A DNA stretch of 64,000 nt from Lysobacter dokdonensis DS-58. GTDB lineage: Bacteria > Pseudomonadota > Gammaproteobacteria > Xanthomonadales > Xanthomonadaceae. Shown here piece after piece: positions 29,025 to 36,325 of this stretch. Positions within the stretch are counted from its first letter, which is position 1. Every line of letters starts with the position of its first letter. The position numbers and the translations under genes were made by a program. Where the stretch lies: the NCBI RefSeq assembly GCF_000770795.1, contig NZ_JRKJ01000018.1, positions 62,001 to 126,000 of the forward strand. Reading direction: 5' to 3'. The notes beneath the pieces are model-generated. The model was not told the DNA's origin. It did no database searches and saw nothing but the letters and a program-made list of their open reading frames with translations.

Positions 29025-30064
29025 TCGAGAACGATTCCTTCGCGAGCCGTCTGCTCGCATGGTTCGACGTCTCGGGCCGTCATGACCTGCCCTGGCAACA
29101 CCCGCGCACGCCGTATCGCGTGTGGTTGTCGGAAGTGATGCTGCAGCAGACGCAGGTGCGCGTCGTCATTCCGTATTTCGAACGCTTCCTCGCCACCTTG
29201 CCCGACGTGCGTGCGCTGGCAGCCGCGCCGCTCGACGAGGTGATCGCGTTGTGGGCGGGCCTGGGCTACTACGCGCGGGCGCGCAACCTCCATGCGGCGG
29301 CGAAGGCGTGCGTCGAAAAGCACGACGGGGATCTGCCGCGCGATCTCGACGCGTTGATCGCCCTGCCCGGTATCGGCCGCAGCACCGCGGGCGCGATCCT
29401 TTCGCAGGCGTGGGGCGATCGCTTCCCGATCCTCGACGGCAACGTCAAGCGCGTGCTCGCGCGCGTGCACGGGATCGAAGGTCATCCGGGCCTGCCCGCG
29501 ATCGAAAAGCGCATGTGGGCCATCGCGGAATCGCAACTGCCCGATGCGCGCATGGCCGACTACACGCAGGCCCAGATGGACCTCGGCGCAACGCTGTGCA
29601 CGCGCGCTGACCCGGCATGCGTGCTGTGCCCGATGCAAACCGTGTGCACGGCGTTGCGCGAAGGCCGCACCGCCGAACTGCCGACACCGAAGCCCGGCAA
29701 GCCGCTGCCCGAACGCAGCGCGCTGATGCTGTGGATCGAGGACGCGCAAGGCCGCGTGTTGTTGCAGCGCCGCCCGGCCGCGGGCATCTGGGGTTCGCTG
29801 TGGTGCTTCCCCGAACATTCCGACCACGACGCGGCGCGCGCCTGGTTCGCCGAACACATCGCGTCGGATTACGACCGCGCCGAACCGCTGGCGCCGGTGG
29901 CGCACGGGTTCACCCATTACCGGCTGCAGATCCAGCCCCTGCGTTGGCGCGATACATCGGCGACACGCACGACGGGCGATAATGGCGACCTGCGCTGGAT
30001 CGAACGCGCGTTGCTGCATACGCTCGGCCTGCCCGCGCCGGTCCGCAAATTACTGGAAAGCTGA
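29021..30064 (+). CDS. mutY: A/G-specific adenine glycosylase MutY
   Basis: 347 residues. Motifs: [12 protein letters not shown] with the catalytic Glu, the helix-hairpin-helix [27 protein letters not shown] with the catalytic Asp, and the [4Fe-4S] loop [17 protein letters not shown] (C-x6-C-x2-C-x5-C). A C-terminal NUDIX-like domain (about 230-347) reads 8-oxoguanine. MutY removes adenine mispaired with 8-oxoguanine. It starts within the stop of the AsmA-like gene and is followed after one base by yggX, an oxidative-stress pairing conserved in proteobacteria. Confidence 0.96.
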   Translation: MIENDSFASRLLAWFDVSGRHDLPWQHPRTPYRVWLSEVMLQQTQVRVVIPYFERFLATLPDVRALAAAPLDEVIALWAGLGYYARARNLHAAAKACVEKHDGDLPRDLDALIALPGIGRSTAGAILSQAWGDRFPILDGNVKRVLARVHGIEGHPGLPAIEKRMWAIAESQLPDARMADYTQAQMDLGATLCTRADPACVLCPMQTVCTALREGRTAELPTPKPGKPLPERSALMLWIEDAQGRVLLQRRPAAGIWGSLWCFPEHSDHDAARAWFAEHIASDYDRAEPLAPVAHGFTHYRLQIQPLRWRDTSATRTTGDNGDLRWIERALLHTLGLPAPVRKLLES

Positions 30065-30065
30065 G

Positions 30066-30338
30066 ATGCCCCGCACCGTCTTCTGCGTCGTCGACCAAAC
30101 CGAAACCGCCGGCCTCGACTTCATCCCCTGGCCCGGCCCGGTGGGCAAGCGCGTGTTCGAGAACGTGGGCAAACCGGCCTGGCAACGCTGGCTCGCACAC
30201 CAGACCATGCTGATCAACGAAAACCGGCTCTCGCCGCTCGACCCCAAGCACCGCGCGATGCTGGAGGCCGAGATGGAAAAGTACTTCTTCGGCGGCGGCG
30301 CGGAGAAACCCGTCGGTTACGTCGCGCCCGACGCCTGA
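30066..30338 (+). CDS. yggX: Oxidative damage protection / iron-trafficking protein YggX
   Basis: 90 residues. Family motifs: [15 protein letters not shown] (the family has a single conserved Cys, here near residue 7), [18 protein letters not shown] and [10 protein letters not shown]. YggX protects iron-sulphur proteins from oxidation. It starts one base after the mutY stop and is therefore in the ftsY-asmA-like-mutY-yggX operon. Confidence 0.95.
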   Translation: MPRTVFCVVDQTETAGLDFIPWPGPVGKRVFENVGKPAWQRWLAHQTMLINENRLSPLDPKHRAMLEAEMEKYFFGGGAEKPVGYVAPDA

Positions 30339-30342
30339 GCCG

Positions 30343-30765
30343 TCAGATCGTCTTGCTTTCCATCGCCTTGCGCGAGGCACGCACGGCTTCGATGTCGAGC
30401 GGGCGGATCTCTTCGATCCGGCAGTTCATGTTCGAACCGGCGAAGGCCACGCGATCGAACTTCGCCTGCACCCACGCGCCGGTCTGCGTGGTGATGACCA
30501 TCGCCGCGGCGCCGTTGTCGTAATCCAGGCACGGGCCGCTGAGGCGCATCAGGTACGACTCCTTCGGCCGCATCGTCACCACCACGTGGTTCCTGTCGAC
30601 CTCTTCCCAACCCTGCGGCGAGAAGTAATTGATCTTTGCGATGGGCTCGCCGGCGTTGGATTCGTAGAGGGAAAGCCGCTGCTCCTTCGTCATCCCCGAC
30701 GAACATGCGCCGAGCAGCAATGTCACCGAGACCGCGGCGACGGCGGAAATCATCTGGCCTTTCAT
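30343..30765 (-). CDS. DUF6491-like lipoprotein
   Basis: 140 residues. The signal peptide ends in a lipobox LLLGAC (Cys about residue 21), followed by SSGMTKEQRLSLYESNAGEP. The mature domain has three cysteines and fits the small family annotated DUF6491 in Xanthomonadaceae (name from memory, moderate confidence). The start at 30765 has a clear GGGAGG upstream. It converges on yggX with four bases between stops. Function unknown. Confidence 0.7.
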   Translation of the reverse strand: MKGQMISAVAAVSVTLLLGACSSGMTKEQRLSLYESNAGEPIAKINYFSPQGWEEVDRNHVVVTMRPKESYLMRLSGPCLDYDNGAAAMVITTQTGAWVQAKFDRVAFAGSNMNCRIEEIRPLDIEAVRASRKAMESKTI

Positions 30766-30874
30766 GGGGAACCTCCCGTGTCCCGGCCCCGTGTCGGGGC
30801 CGCCTGATCCAATCTTGCTCCCGACAAAGGCGTGCGGTCGCCCCCGCCCGCACGCCATTCAGCGAGCATGCGGC

Positions 30875-30903
30875 TTGCCCTGCCCCGGCCATCTGCGTAA
30901 CAT
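30875..30903 (+). promoter_or_regulatory. Promoter of the tRNA-Phe gene
   Basis: A -35 box TTGCCC (30875-30880) and -10 box TAACAT (30898-30903) with 17 bases between them. The expected start near 30910 lies six bases before the mature tRNA 5' end. Confidence 0.65.
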
Positions 30904-30915
30904 GCGCGGCTCGCT

Positions 30916-30991
30916 GGCCGGGTAGCTCAGTTGGTAGAGCAGGGGATTGAAAATCCCCGTGTCGGGGGTTCGATTCCCTCCCCGGCCACCA
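30916..30991 (+). tRNA. tRNA-Phe (GAA)
   Basis: 76 bases including an encoded CCA. The acceptor stem GGCCGGG/CCCGGCC pairs perfectly, the D loop contains AGCTCAGTTGGTAGAGC, the anticodon loop TTGAAAA gives GAA, and the T loop is TTCGATT. Promoter upstream and terminator downstream are both visible. The 3' end is duplicated at 35373-35394, which marks it as an integration target. Confidence 0.97.
30967..30988 (+). repeat. Candidate attL: 3' end of tRNA-Phe
   Basis: Twenty-two bases of the T-arm and acceptor 3' strand (starting ggttcgattcc) recur exactly at 35373-35394. The shared segment covers the region tyrosine integrases usually target in tRNA genes. Confidence 0.65.
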
Positions 30992-30992
30992 G

Positions 30993-31072
30993 TATTCAAG
31001 TGGTCACCGAAAGCCCGCACTTGCTGCGGGCTTTTTGTTTGGGCCAAGAACGTGTCATCGATCCGGCAGGCT
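30993..31072 (+). repeat. tRNA-Phe 3' flank, repeat copy A
   Basis: Eighty bases directly after the tRNA, including its terminator, recur at 33988-34065 with four substitutions and a two-base deletion. Copy A is the expected place for this sequence because the terminator serves the tRNA. Confidence 0.9.
31010..31040 (+). terminator. Terminator of tRNA-Phe
   Basis: A 10-bp stem (aaagcccgca / tgcgggcttt), five-base loop, then TT-G-TTT. A variant copy of the hairpin exists at 34005-34029 inside repeat copy B. Confidence 0.85.
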
Positions 31073-31164
31073 GCGCCCCGAATGGTGCCGTATGGCCGTC
31101 GCAGCTGCATTCCCTGGGGTGGACCTGATTCGCGCCCGGGGCCGCGCGTCGGACAAAGCCGCGA

Positions 31165-31596
31165 TCAATTCCGAAGCGCATCCGCTGCAGCGCGATGGGA
31201 AGTGGCGCGCATACCGACAACGAATTGCAACACCGCGAACGCGATGTGGACGGCTGTCGACACATAACCCAGTGCGAGCATGTCCATGAAGATGAAGAAA
31301 TGCCAAAGCGCGATGTTCGACGCGCCCAGCAGCGTGTGCACGGCGGCGCCGGTGAAATGCCATGCGCGTGCAGGCGGCGCCTGCGTGCGGCCGACGTAGA
31401 GGAACCACAAGGCGAAGATCGCGGCGAGGCCGTGCGCTTCGAGGAAGCCGATGCCGCTCGACGGCTCGCCACGCAGGGCCGTGACCAGGGGGCCCGCGCC
31501 GAAGAAGATGGCGCGAATGTCCATGAAGAATGACGGAATGGCAAACAGTCCGAGGACGATGCCATTGGCGAACATGAGGCGTTGGCGGCTGGTCAT
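31165..31596 (-). CDS. Small integral membrane protein of unknown function
   Basis: 143 residues starting MTSRQRLMFANGIVLGLF, with about four hydrophobic segments (FFMDIRAIFFGAGPLV, GLAAIFALWFLYV, IALWHFFIFMDMLALGYV, IAFAVLQFVVGM). I do not recognise the family. The start at 31596 places the first helix at the N-terminus; the longer frame from 31641 adds residues lying beside the inverted repeat. It is divergent from the glycosyltransferase. Confidence 0.6.
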   Translation of the reverse strand: MTSRQRLMFANGIVLGLFAIPSFFMDIRAIFFGAGPLVTALRGEPSSGIGFLEAHGLAAIFALWFLYVGRTQAPPARAWHFTGAAVHTLLGASNIALWHFFIFMDMLALGYVSTAVHIAFAVLQFVVGMRATSHRAAADALRN

Positions 31597-31626
31597 GGTC
31601 ACAAGGCTGCCCCACGGGCAGAGGGA

Positions 31627-31741
31627 TGGCAACGAGAACAATTAATCCCTTCGCTCGCCGGGCGACGCTCGATGCGCCCGGCTTCACGCTGCTGGACGCC
31701 GGCGGACTCCGACCGCGTTCGTTTAATTATTCTCGTTGCCA
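31627..31741. repeat. 19-bp inverted repeat enclosing 77 bases
   Basis: Left arm tggcaacgagaacaattaa (31627-31645) and right arm ttaattattctcgttgcca (31723-31741) are reverse complements at 18 of 19 positions. The interior is GC-rich and contains an inner hairpin with arms gccgggcg/cgcccggc. It lies between two divergent genes. It may be the footprint of a small palindromic mobile element or a widely spaced operator pair. Confidence 0.7.
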
Positions 31742-31794
31742 CACGCACCGCCACGGGCGCACTGTATCGCCGTTCAATTCCCCCTCGCCCCCCC

Positions 31795-33042
31795 ATGAAG
31801 CTCGTCATCGCCACTTACGGCACCGAAGGCGACGTGCGCCCACTGGCGGCGCTGAGTCGCGCACTCCTCGACGCCGGACATCAGGTCCACCTGCTCGCCG
31901 ACCGTTCCACATTGCGGCACGCCGATGCGCTGGGTGTGGCAACCTCGGCGCTCTCCGGCGACATCAAGGGCGTCGACGATCCGCAGGCGGGCATCGACAC
32001 CGTCGTCGCGAACGATCGTGGCGTTCAGGGCATGGCGAAGGCGCTGGCGCATATCGCCAACACGCACGCGACCGCATGGCTGCGCGAAATCGTACACGCT
32101 GCGCGGGACGCAGACGCGATCCTTGTCTCCGGCCTTGCGGCATTCACGGGACTCTCGGCGGCCGAGTATCTGCGGCGCCCGGCGATCGGCGTGGGCTTCA
32201 TTCCGTTCTCCCCGACCTCCGCGTTCCCCACGCCTTTCGTGCGCTCGCGCTTCGTCCCGCGATTCCTCAATCGCACGAGCCATCTGCTCATCAACGAAGT
32301 GCTCTGGCGTGCGTTCAAGCAATCCACCAACCGCGCACGCGCCGAAGCGTTCGGCATGCCGCGTCGCGACGCCGCCTGGACGACCCATCCGATGGTCTAC
32401 GGCGTGTCGCCGTCGCTCGTACCCGCGGCGCCGGATTGGCCGGATTCCACGTCTGTCAGCGGGCAATGGGTCGCGCCGAGCAAGGACTGGTCGCCGCCGG
32501 ACGCGCTACGCGCCTGGCTCGACGCCGGCGAAGCGCCGCTGTATGTCGGCTTCGGCAGCATGGTCGGGTTCGATCGCGACCGGCTCATGCGGTGCGTCGT
32601 GGAGGGCGTTGGCGGTCGACGCGTGCTCTTCCACCCGGGTTGGGCGGGACACGACGCGACACTCCCCGGCAATTTCTTCGTCATCGACGACGTCCCGCAC
32701 GATTGGTTGTTCCCGCGCGTCTCGGCGGTCGTCCACCACGGCGGCTCGGGGACGAGTCACTCGGCCGCCCGTGCGGGCGTCCCATCGGTCGTGCTTGCCT
32801 TCGCCGGCGATCAAGCGTTCTGGGGCGACCGCCTGGCGAGCGCCGGCGTCGCCCCGAGGCCGCTCAACGGGCATCGATGCAGCGCACGCGAAATCGCGGA
32901 TGGCATCGCGTTCGCGGGTCGCAGCGACGTGCGCGCAAAATCACAAACGTTGGGCGAACGCATGCAGGCAGAGAATGGCCCTGCCATCGCAGCGGAAACG
33001 CTCGAACAACTCATTGCATCACGAGCAGGAACCCCGCCATGA
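31795..33042 (+). CDS. UDP-glycosyltransferase, GT1 family
   Basis: 415 residues. The N-terminus MKLVIATYGTEGDVRPLAAL is typical of sterol/macrolide-type GT1 enzymes, and the C-terminal sugar-nucleotide site reads VVHHGGSGTSHSAARAGVPS followed by FAGDQAFWGDRL. Such enzymes move a sugar from an NDP donor to a small lipophilic acceptor such as a sterol, polyketide or glycolipid. The acceptor is unknown. The cupin gene starts inside its stop codon (ATGA overlap). Confidence 0.85.
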   Translation: MKLVIATYGTEGDVRPLAALSRALLDAGHQVHLLADRSTLRHADALGVATSALSGDIKGVDDPQAGIDTVVANDRGVQGMAKALAHIANTHATAWLREIVHAARDADAILVSGLAAFTGLSAAEYLRRPAIGVGFIPFSPTSAFPTPFVRSRFVPRFLNRTSHLLINEVLWRAFKQSTNRARAEAFGMPRRDAAWTTHPMVYGVSPSLVPAAPDWPDSTSVSGQWVAPSKDWSPPDALRAWLDAGEAPLYVGFGSMVGFDRDRLMRCVVEGVGGRRVLFHPGWAGHDATLPGNFFVIDDVPHDWLFPRVSAVVHHGGSGTSHSAARAGVPSVVLAFAGDQAFWGDRLASAGVAPRPLNGHRCSAREIADGIAFAGRSDVRAKSQTLGERMQAENGPAIAAETLEQLIASRAGTPP

Positions 33043-33404
33043 ACAACGCGTACGACATCGACACCGACACCATCCTCCACCCCGTCGGTACCGATTTCGA
33101 CATCACCGCCATCGGCGCCGCACAGAACCCGTGGTGGAACCGCACGCTCTGCGCCGTCAACGATGCGTGGGTGCGGCTGGGCGTGCTCGACGGCGACTTC
33201 CATTGGCACAAACACGACGACACCGACGAGTTTTTCATGGTCATGGAAGGGCAGCTGGACATCGAACTCGAAGACCGCATGGTCACGCTGCAACCCGGCC
33301 AGGCCTTTACCGTGCCGCGGGGCGTGATGCATTTCCCGCATGCGCGCGGCCGGACGGTGGTGCTGATGATCGAGCGCGCGGGCGTGGCTCCGACGGGGGA
33401 CTAG
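33039..33404 (+). CDS. Cupin-domain protein
   Basis: 121 residues forming one cupin barrel. Metal-ligand motif 1 is FHWHKHDDTDEFFMVMEG and motif 2 is GQAFTVPRGVMHFPHA. Single-domain cupins of this type may be isomerases, dioxygenases or ligand sensors; the role cannot be fixed from sequence. Translation is coupled to the glycosyltransferase by a four-base overlap, so the two probably act in one small pathway. Confidence 0.85.
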   Translation: MNNAYDIDTDTILHPVGTDFDITAIGAAQNPWWNRTLCAVNDAWVRLGVLDGDFHWHKHDDTDEFFMVMEGQLDIELEDRMVTLQPGQAFTVPRGVMHFPHARGRTVVLMIERAGVAPTGD

Positions 33405-33514
33405 CGAGCCCGTAGGGCGCCGCCGTCAAGCCCACATGCTGCCCTTGTGTTGCGTCAGATTGGAGGCCGTTGCCGGCGGGGGTGACCGCTTACGGCCAGA
33501 AGCGGACATCTCGA

Positions 33515-33904
33515 TCACGCGCGGGCATGACTCCCCCGGATCCCTGCAAGTCCCGCCGAGAAAAGCATGATCGAGCCGCCCAGGACCATGCGCCTGTGCT
33601 CGATGGAGCCGTGGGTAAATCCGACAAGTGCAACAAGTGCACAGCCGCCAATCCCCAGCAACAGCAATGCCCACGCAAGCCTGTGGCTTCCTTTGCGACC
33701 CAGCGCACTTCTCCCTCCAAGAACGGCGCGGCACAAAATGAAGACGACACAGGCGAGTACCACCCCAACAACGGCCGAGGCAACCCAGGCCCCTTTCGAT
33801 ACAAGGAGCATGGACAAGAGGCCCAACACAATCGCCAGCATGGCACTGAGAGCAATGCCGAACGCGCGTTCTCCCCGCGTAGGCTGACGAGTGAACTCCT
33901 TCAT
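33515..33904 (-). CDS. Membrane protein of unknown function
   Basis: 129 residues starting MKEFTRQPTRGERAFGIALS, with four hydrophobic helices (for example SAMLAIVLGLLSMLLVSKGA and LAWALLLLGIGGCALVALVG). A good AGGAG site lies nine bases upstream on the minus strand. GC content is lower than in core genes nearby. No family recognised. Confidence 0.6.
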   Translation of the reverse strand: MKEFTRQPTRGERAFGIALSAMLAIVLGLLSMLLVSKGAWVASAVVGVVLACVVFILCRAVLGGRSALGRKGSHRLAWALLLLGIGGCALVALVGFTHGSIEHRRMVLGGSIMLFSAGLAGIRGSHARA

Positions 33905-33987
33905 GCCGCGACGCTCCTGATAACTGCTAATGGCGAGCAAAGCATACGCAATGAGCCGACGCCGTGTGGCTCGCCTCAATTGCGCAA

Positions 33988-34065
33988 TATTCAAGTGGTC
34001 ACCGAAAGCCCGCACTCGTTGCGGGCTTTTTGTTCGGGCCAAACGTGTCATCGATCCGGCAGGCT
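33988..34065 (+). repeat. tRNA-Phe 3' flank, repeat copy B
   Basis: Second copy of the 80-base sequence that follows tRNA-Phe, including the terminator hairpin (34005-34029). It is not preceded by a tRNA sequence. It lies inside the 3' end of the gene at 33999-34358, where it supplies a foreign C-terminus. Confidence 0.9.
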
Positions 34066-34358
34066 CGCAGGTCTGGATCAGACGACACGTCCAGGCGCTC
34101 CGTCTGGCGCGTGACTGCTTCCACGAGTTCAGCGGTCCAGTCCTCGGCAAACGCTTGGACGTGTTGGGAGAGCCACTCGCTGGAACGGACCTCCGCGGGA
34201 AGTGCATACGCAGCGGCGACGCGATCGGCACGCAGCCTGCGCCACTGCTGCAGCAACTCCGTGGGGTCGGGGTGCGTCTGCACCACGGCCCGCAGGGCCA
34301 TTTGCTGCACGGCGAGTTGCGCCTGCAGGATCGCAATTTCTTCGCGCCAGCTGTCCAT
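33999..34358 (-). CDS. Hypothetical protein with C-terminus replaced by tRNA-flank repeat
   Basis: 119 residues. The first about 97 residues (MDSWREEIAILQAQLAVQQM onwards) are helical and start after a clear AGGAG. The last about 22 residues (RIDDTFGPNKKPATSAGFR region) are translated from repeat copy B and its hairpin, so the natural end of the protein has probably been lost. It lies 63 bases downstream of the Hsp20 gene on the same strand. Function unknown; possibly non-functional. Confidence 0.55.
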   Translation of the reverse strand: MDSWREEIAILQAQLAVQQMALRAVVQTHPDPTELLQQWRRLRADRVAAAYALPAEVRSSEWLSQHVQAFAEDWTAELVEAVTRQTERLDVSSDPDLRACRIDDTFGPNKKPATSAGFR

Positions 34359-34391
34359 CTCCAGCTCCTGGATAGAAAGGAATCTGTGGGA

Positions 34392-34415
34392 GCGCCCCGC
34401 TGGAACGCGGGGCGC
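34392..34415. other. Hairpin between hsp20 and the downstream gene
   Basis: A perfect 9-bp stem GCGCCCCGC/GCGGGGCGC with a six-base loop, without a following T-run on either strand. It may stabilise the 3' end of the hsp20 message or weakly terminate it. Confidence 0.5.
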
Positions 34416-34421
34416 GCTGGG

Positions 34422-34889
34422 TCAGAATGTCGAGCCCACCTGGATGCGTCGAGGCGTCGTTTCGGGACGTTTGGGAATCATGATCTGCAACACGCCGTTA
34501 TGTCCCGTCGCCGTGATGCCGTCCGGGTCCGCGCTATCGGGTAGCGCGAACCGGCGATGAAAACTGCCGTGCTGGCGCTCCACCCTCGAAAAACGCTCGC
34601 TGTTGTCGTCGACCTCGCTCGTTCGCTCGCCCTTGATGGTGAGCAACCCTTTATCCATCTGTACATCGATGTCCTCGGGGTTGACGCCTGGAATGTCGGC
34701 GTACAGGACGAAGCGACCTGGCTCCTCCTTGATGTCCACCAGCGGTATCCACTGGCTGGTGACCACTGACGACTCGTCCTTCGAGCCGCCTTGTAGAAAG
34801 TTGCCTTCAAACAGGCGATCGATGATCTGGCGGACCGGATCCGTGGTTCCCTGTCCGCCCCACTGCGGAAAGCGAGCCATCTGGTTCAT
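34422..34889 (-). CDS. Hsp20-family small heat-shock protein
   Basis: 155 residues. The alpha-crystallin domain (about 45-150) shows PLVDIKEEPGRFVLYADIPG, LTIKGERTSE, and FHRRFALPDSADPDGITATG followed by NGVLQIMIPK, with a C-terminal PRRIQV that carries an I-x-V tail motif. Small heat-shock proteins hold unfolding proteins as ATP-independent chaperones. It lies within the island remnant. No CIRCE or ROSE-like element was identified upstream. Confidence 0.9.
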   Translation of the reverse strand: MNQMARFPQWGGQGTTDPVRQIIDRLFEGNFLQGGSKDESSVVTSQWIPLVDIKEEPGRFVLYADIPGVNPEDIDVQMDKGLLTIKGERTSEVDDNSERFSRVERQHGSFHRRFALPDSADPDGITATGHNGVLQIMIPKRPETTPRRIQVGSTF

Positions 34890-35046
34890 CGCATTTCTCC
34901 AATCTAGCTGGTTGATCTCCGGATGTGGCAGCGCCCATCCGCGCGGGAAAATAGCGCGCCTGCGCGGTTTTTCAAGCGGGCGAAACTCCTCCGTTGGCGA
35001 TCCTTAAGCGGCGTCAAAAAGGCATTAAAAACTGCCTTCCGCTGCC

Positions 35047-35319
35047 TCAGGAAATATGCCGTGGACGACTCGTCTTGATGGGCATCCGCTCAAGCCATCT
35101 GATCGCTTCTTCCCGATCATCGAAGAACGCTAGTTCGAGTTTCCTGATCTGGGCCGTCGTCTCCGTGGACCGGCCGTCTTCGCGTGAAAGGCCAAGCATT
35201 GCGACCCGGCAACCATTCAAGGCGGGAGACACCGCGCTCTTCGCGATGAAGTCGACGCGCCCGCTATCGTCGTTGGCCAGTAGCTGCGCGTTCCTGAAAT
35301 TCACCAGGATGTTCCGCAC
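35047..35319 (-). pseudogene. 5'-truncated SpoIIAA/STAS-like gene
   Basis: The readable part (GTG at 35319, 90 residues, [10 protein letters not shown] ... [16 protein letters not shown]) aligns in pattern with residues about 40-120 of the intact proteins at 50634-51005 (RRVLVNYTSAW ... RKFRERTEAIAWL). Upstream in the same frame a TGA is met after nine codons, and the tRNA-Phe fragment lies about 50 bases beyond. The first 35-40 residues of the domain are therefore missing, cut off near the recombination junction. Confidence 0.6.
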
Positions 35320-35372
35320 GCTGGATTGGAAGCAGGACCAATCTCAAGCGTGCTTTGAGCATCCCGTGTCAC

Positions 35373-35394
35373 GGTTCGATTCCCTCCCCGGCCA
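35373..35394 (+). repeat. Candidate attR: displaced 3' end of tRNA-Phe
   Basis: Exact copy of 30967-30988. A further CCCGTGTC just upstream also matches the tRNA with a one-base offset, so the original similarity extends over about 32 bases. Confidence 0.65.
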
Positions 35395-35757
35395 GGCATA
35401 ACATGATGGGAACACCGAGAAATGAAAGGCTCGACTGCAAAGCGGGGCCTTCGCGCCAGCCTTGCGCACGCCAACGATCAACTTCTGTCGCGCCACGGCG
35501 ACTTGCGCCGTGCGGTCGTGTTAGCGATCCTCCTCACCACACCGTCGTTAGAAACCGCGATCACAGCGGATGATCGCCTTGCGGCGTGTCTGCTCTGCCC
35601 AACTCATCTAGAAGATTCGCATCATCAATTACCTGATTTCTCCGCTAGGTAGACGCCAATCCGATTGCCCGCCTCCATCCCCCATGCTGCTATTTGGACG
35701 CGCCAGTGAATCGCGAATTTGCAAAGCGCGCTTGCCAAATCCATTTAGGAGAAATTG
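35395..35757. other. Gap without a supported gene, upstream of the microcin peptides
   Basis: No frame here has a convincing start, ribosome site or protein pattern; a 76-codon plus-strand frame at 35422 looks random. A weak promoter candidate is TTGCCC (35665) and TGCTAT (35688) with a 17-base spacer. The promoter for the peptide genes should lie in this interval. Confidence 0.5.
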
Positions 35758-35901
35758 ATGCGTGAGTTGACTGCCGGTGACCTTGCCGTCGTTCATGGCG
35801 GAAAGATGTCACTCACAACGAAGTACGTGATTGGCTTCGGCTTCGTCGTATGCCCCGCTCTTGGGGCAGGAATGCTGCTTGGCTATTACGCCAACGCCTG
35901 A
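35758..35901 (+). CDS. Microcin/bacteriocin precursor peptide 1 (double-glycine leader)
   Basis: 47 residues. The leader MRELTAGDLAVVHGG (15 residues) ends in Gly-Gly and has the Leu/Val spacing of class-II leaders cleaved by C39 peptidases. The 32-residue core begins KMSLTTK, is otherwise hydrophobic and glycine-rich, contains one Cys (residue 32) and a GMLLG (GxxxG) motif, and ends in YYANA. AGGAGA stands five bases before the ATG. The core is too short to be an enzyme and is best read as a secreted antimicrobial or signalling peptide exported by the downstream C39 ABC transporter. Confidence 0.75.
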   Translation: MRELTAGDLAVVHGGKMSLTTKYVIGFGFVVCPALGAGMLLGYYANA

Positions 35902-35926
35902 ATAACCTGACCAGATGGGAAAGCGC

Positions 35927-36070
35927 GTGCGTGAACTTTCAGAATCGGAACTCGAACAAGTGAATGGCGGCACCCTCGCGACAGCGATTGCGCTCGCCGC
36001 TCTGGGCGGCGCGGTGTTTGCCTTTGGTTATGAAGTTGGTAAGGACATGGCTGCTCGGGACGCGCGTTGA
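35927..36070 (+). CDS. Microcin/bacteriocin precursor peptide 2 (double-glycine leader)
   Basis: 47 residues from GTG 35927: leader MRELSESELEQVNGG (15 residues, Gly-Gly end) and a 32-residue core. The core is a hydrophobic Ala/Gly helix with a GYEVG (GxxxG) motif followed by a charged tail KDMAARDAR. An ATG four codons earlier (35915) would add MGKR, but GGGAAAG sits well for the GTG, and the GTG makes the leader and core lengths identical to peptide 1. The gene follows peptide 1 by 25 bases. Together the two look like a two-component (class IIb-type) bacteriocin. Confidence 0.72.
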   Translation: MRELSESELEQVNGGTLATAIALAALGGAVFAFGYEVGKDMAARDAR

Positions 36071-36121
36071 AGCAGATCGCGATGTCCGTTTTGTATATGC
36101 ACACCAATTGAGTGAATCAAC

Positions 36122-36256
36122 ATGAACAAGGAAACCAAACTTGCGTTTGTTGCGTTGACCGTGATCGCGGTCGGCCTTGCACATGCCGCGATCGGGTACA
36201 GCCTTGGGAAGCGGCTGGCCCTGTCCGAGGGCTCAATAAACACTAGGGATCATTAG
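36122..36256 (+). CDS. Small hydrophobic protein of the microcin locus (immunity candidate or third peptide)
   Basis: 44 residues, MNKETKLAFVALTVIAVGLA at the start, with one membrane-spanning helix, then GYSLGKRLAL and a polar tail. It has no Gly-Gly leader. The GYSLGK motif mirrors GYEVGK of peptide 2, so the two may share ancestry or contact each other. Position between the precursors and the exporter suggests an immunity protein; a leaderless third peptide is the alternative. The ribosome site is weak. Confidence 0.55.
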   Translation: MNKETKLAFVALTVIAVGLAHAAIGYSLGKRLALSEGSINTRDH

Positions 36257-36325
36257 TCGGCCCTCTCGGTCGCAAGGAACAAGAGTAAGTCCCGGCCGAT
36301 TGGATGGGGCTTACTTCTTGGACGC

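Larger units (their letters stand above)
30967..35394. mobile_element. Remnant of a tRNA-Phe-targeted genomic island
   Basis: A 4.4-kb segment bounded by two copies of the tRNA-Phe 3' end. It contains a membrane protein, a glycosyltransferase-cupin pair, another membrane protein, a gene whose end is replaced by a duplicated tRNA flank, an Hsp20, and a 5'-truncated gene next to the far copy. No integrase, transposase or replication gene is visible, so it can no longer move by itself. Base composition is visibly lower in GC in parts (33,500-35,400) than in the flanking core genes. Confidence 0.55.

Noticed and set aside
35422..35652. A 76-codon plus-strand frame upstream of the microcin peptides
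   Set aside because: No ribosome site, no protein-like pattern, and no leader or membrane segment; it lies in the likely promoter region.
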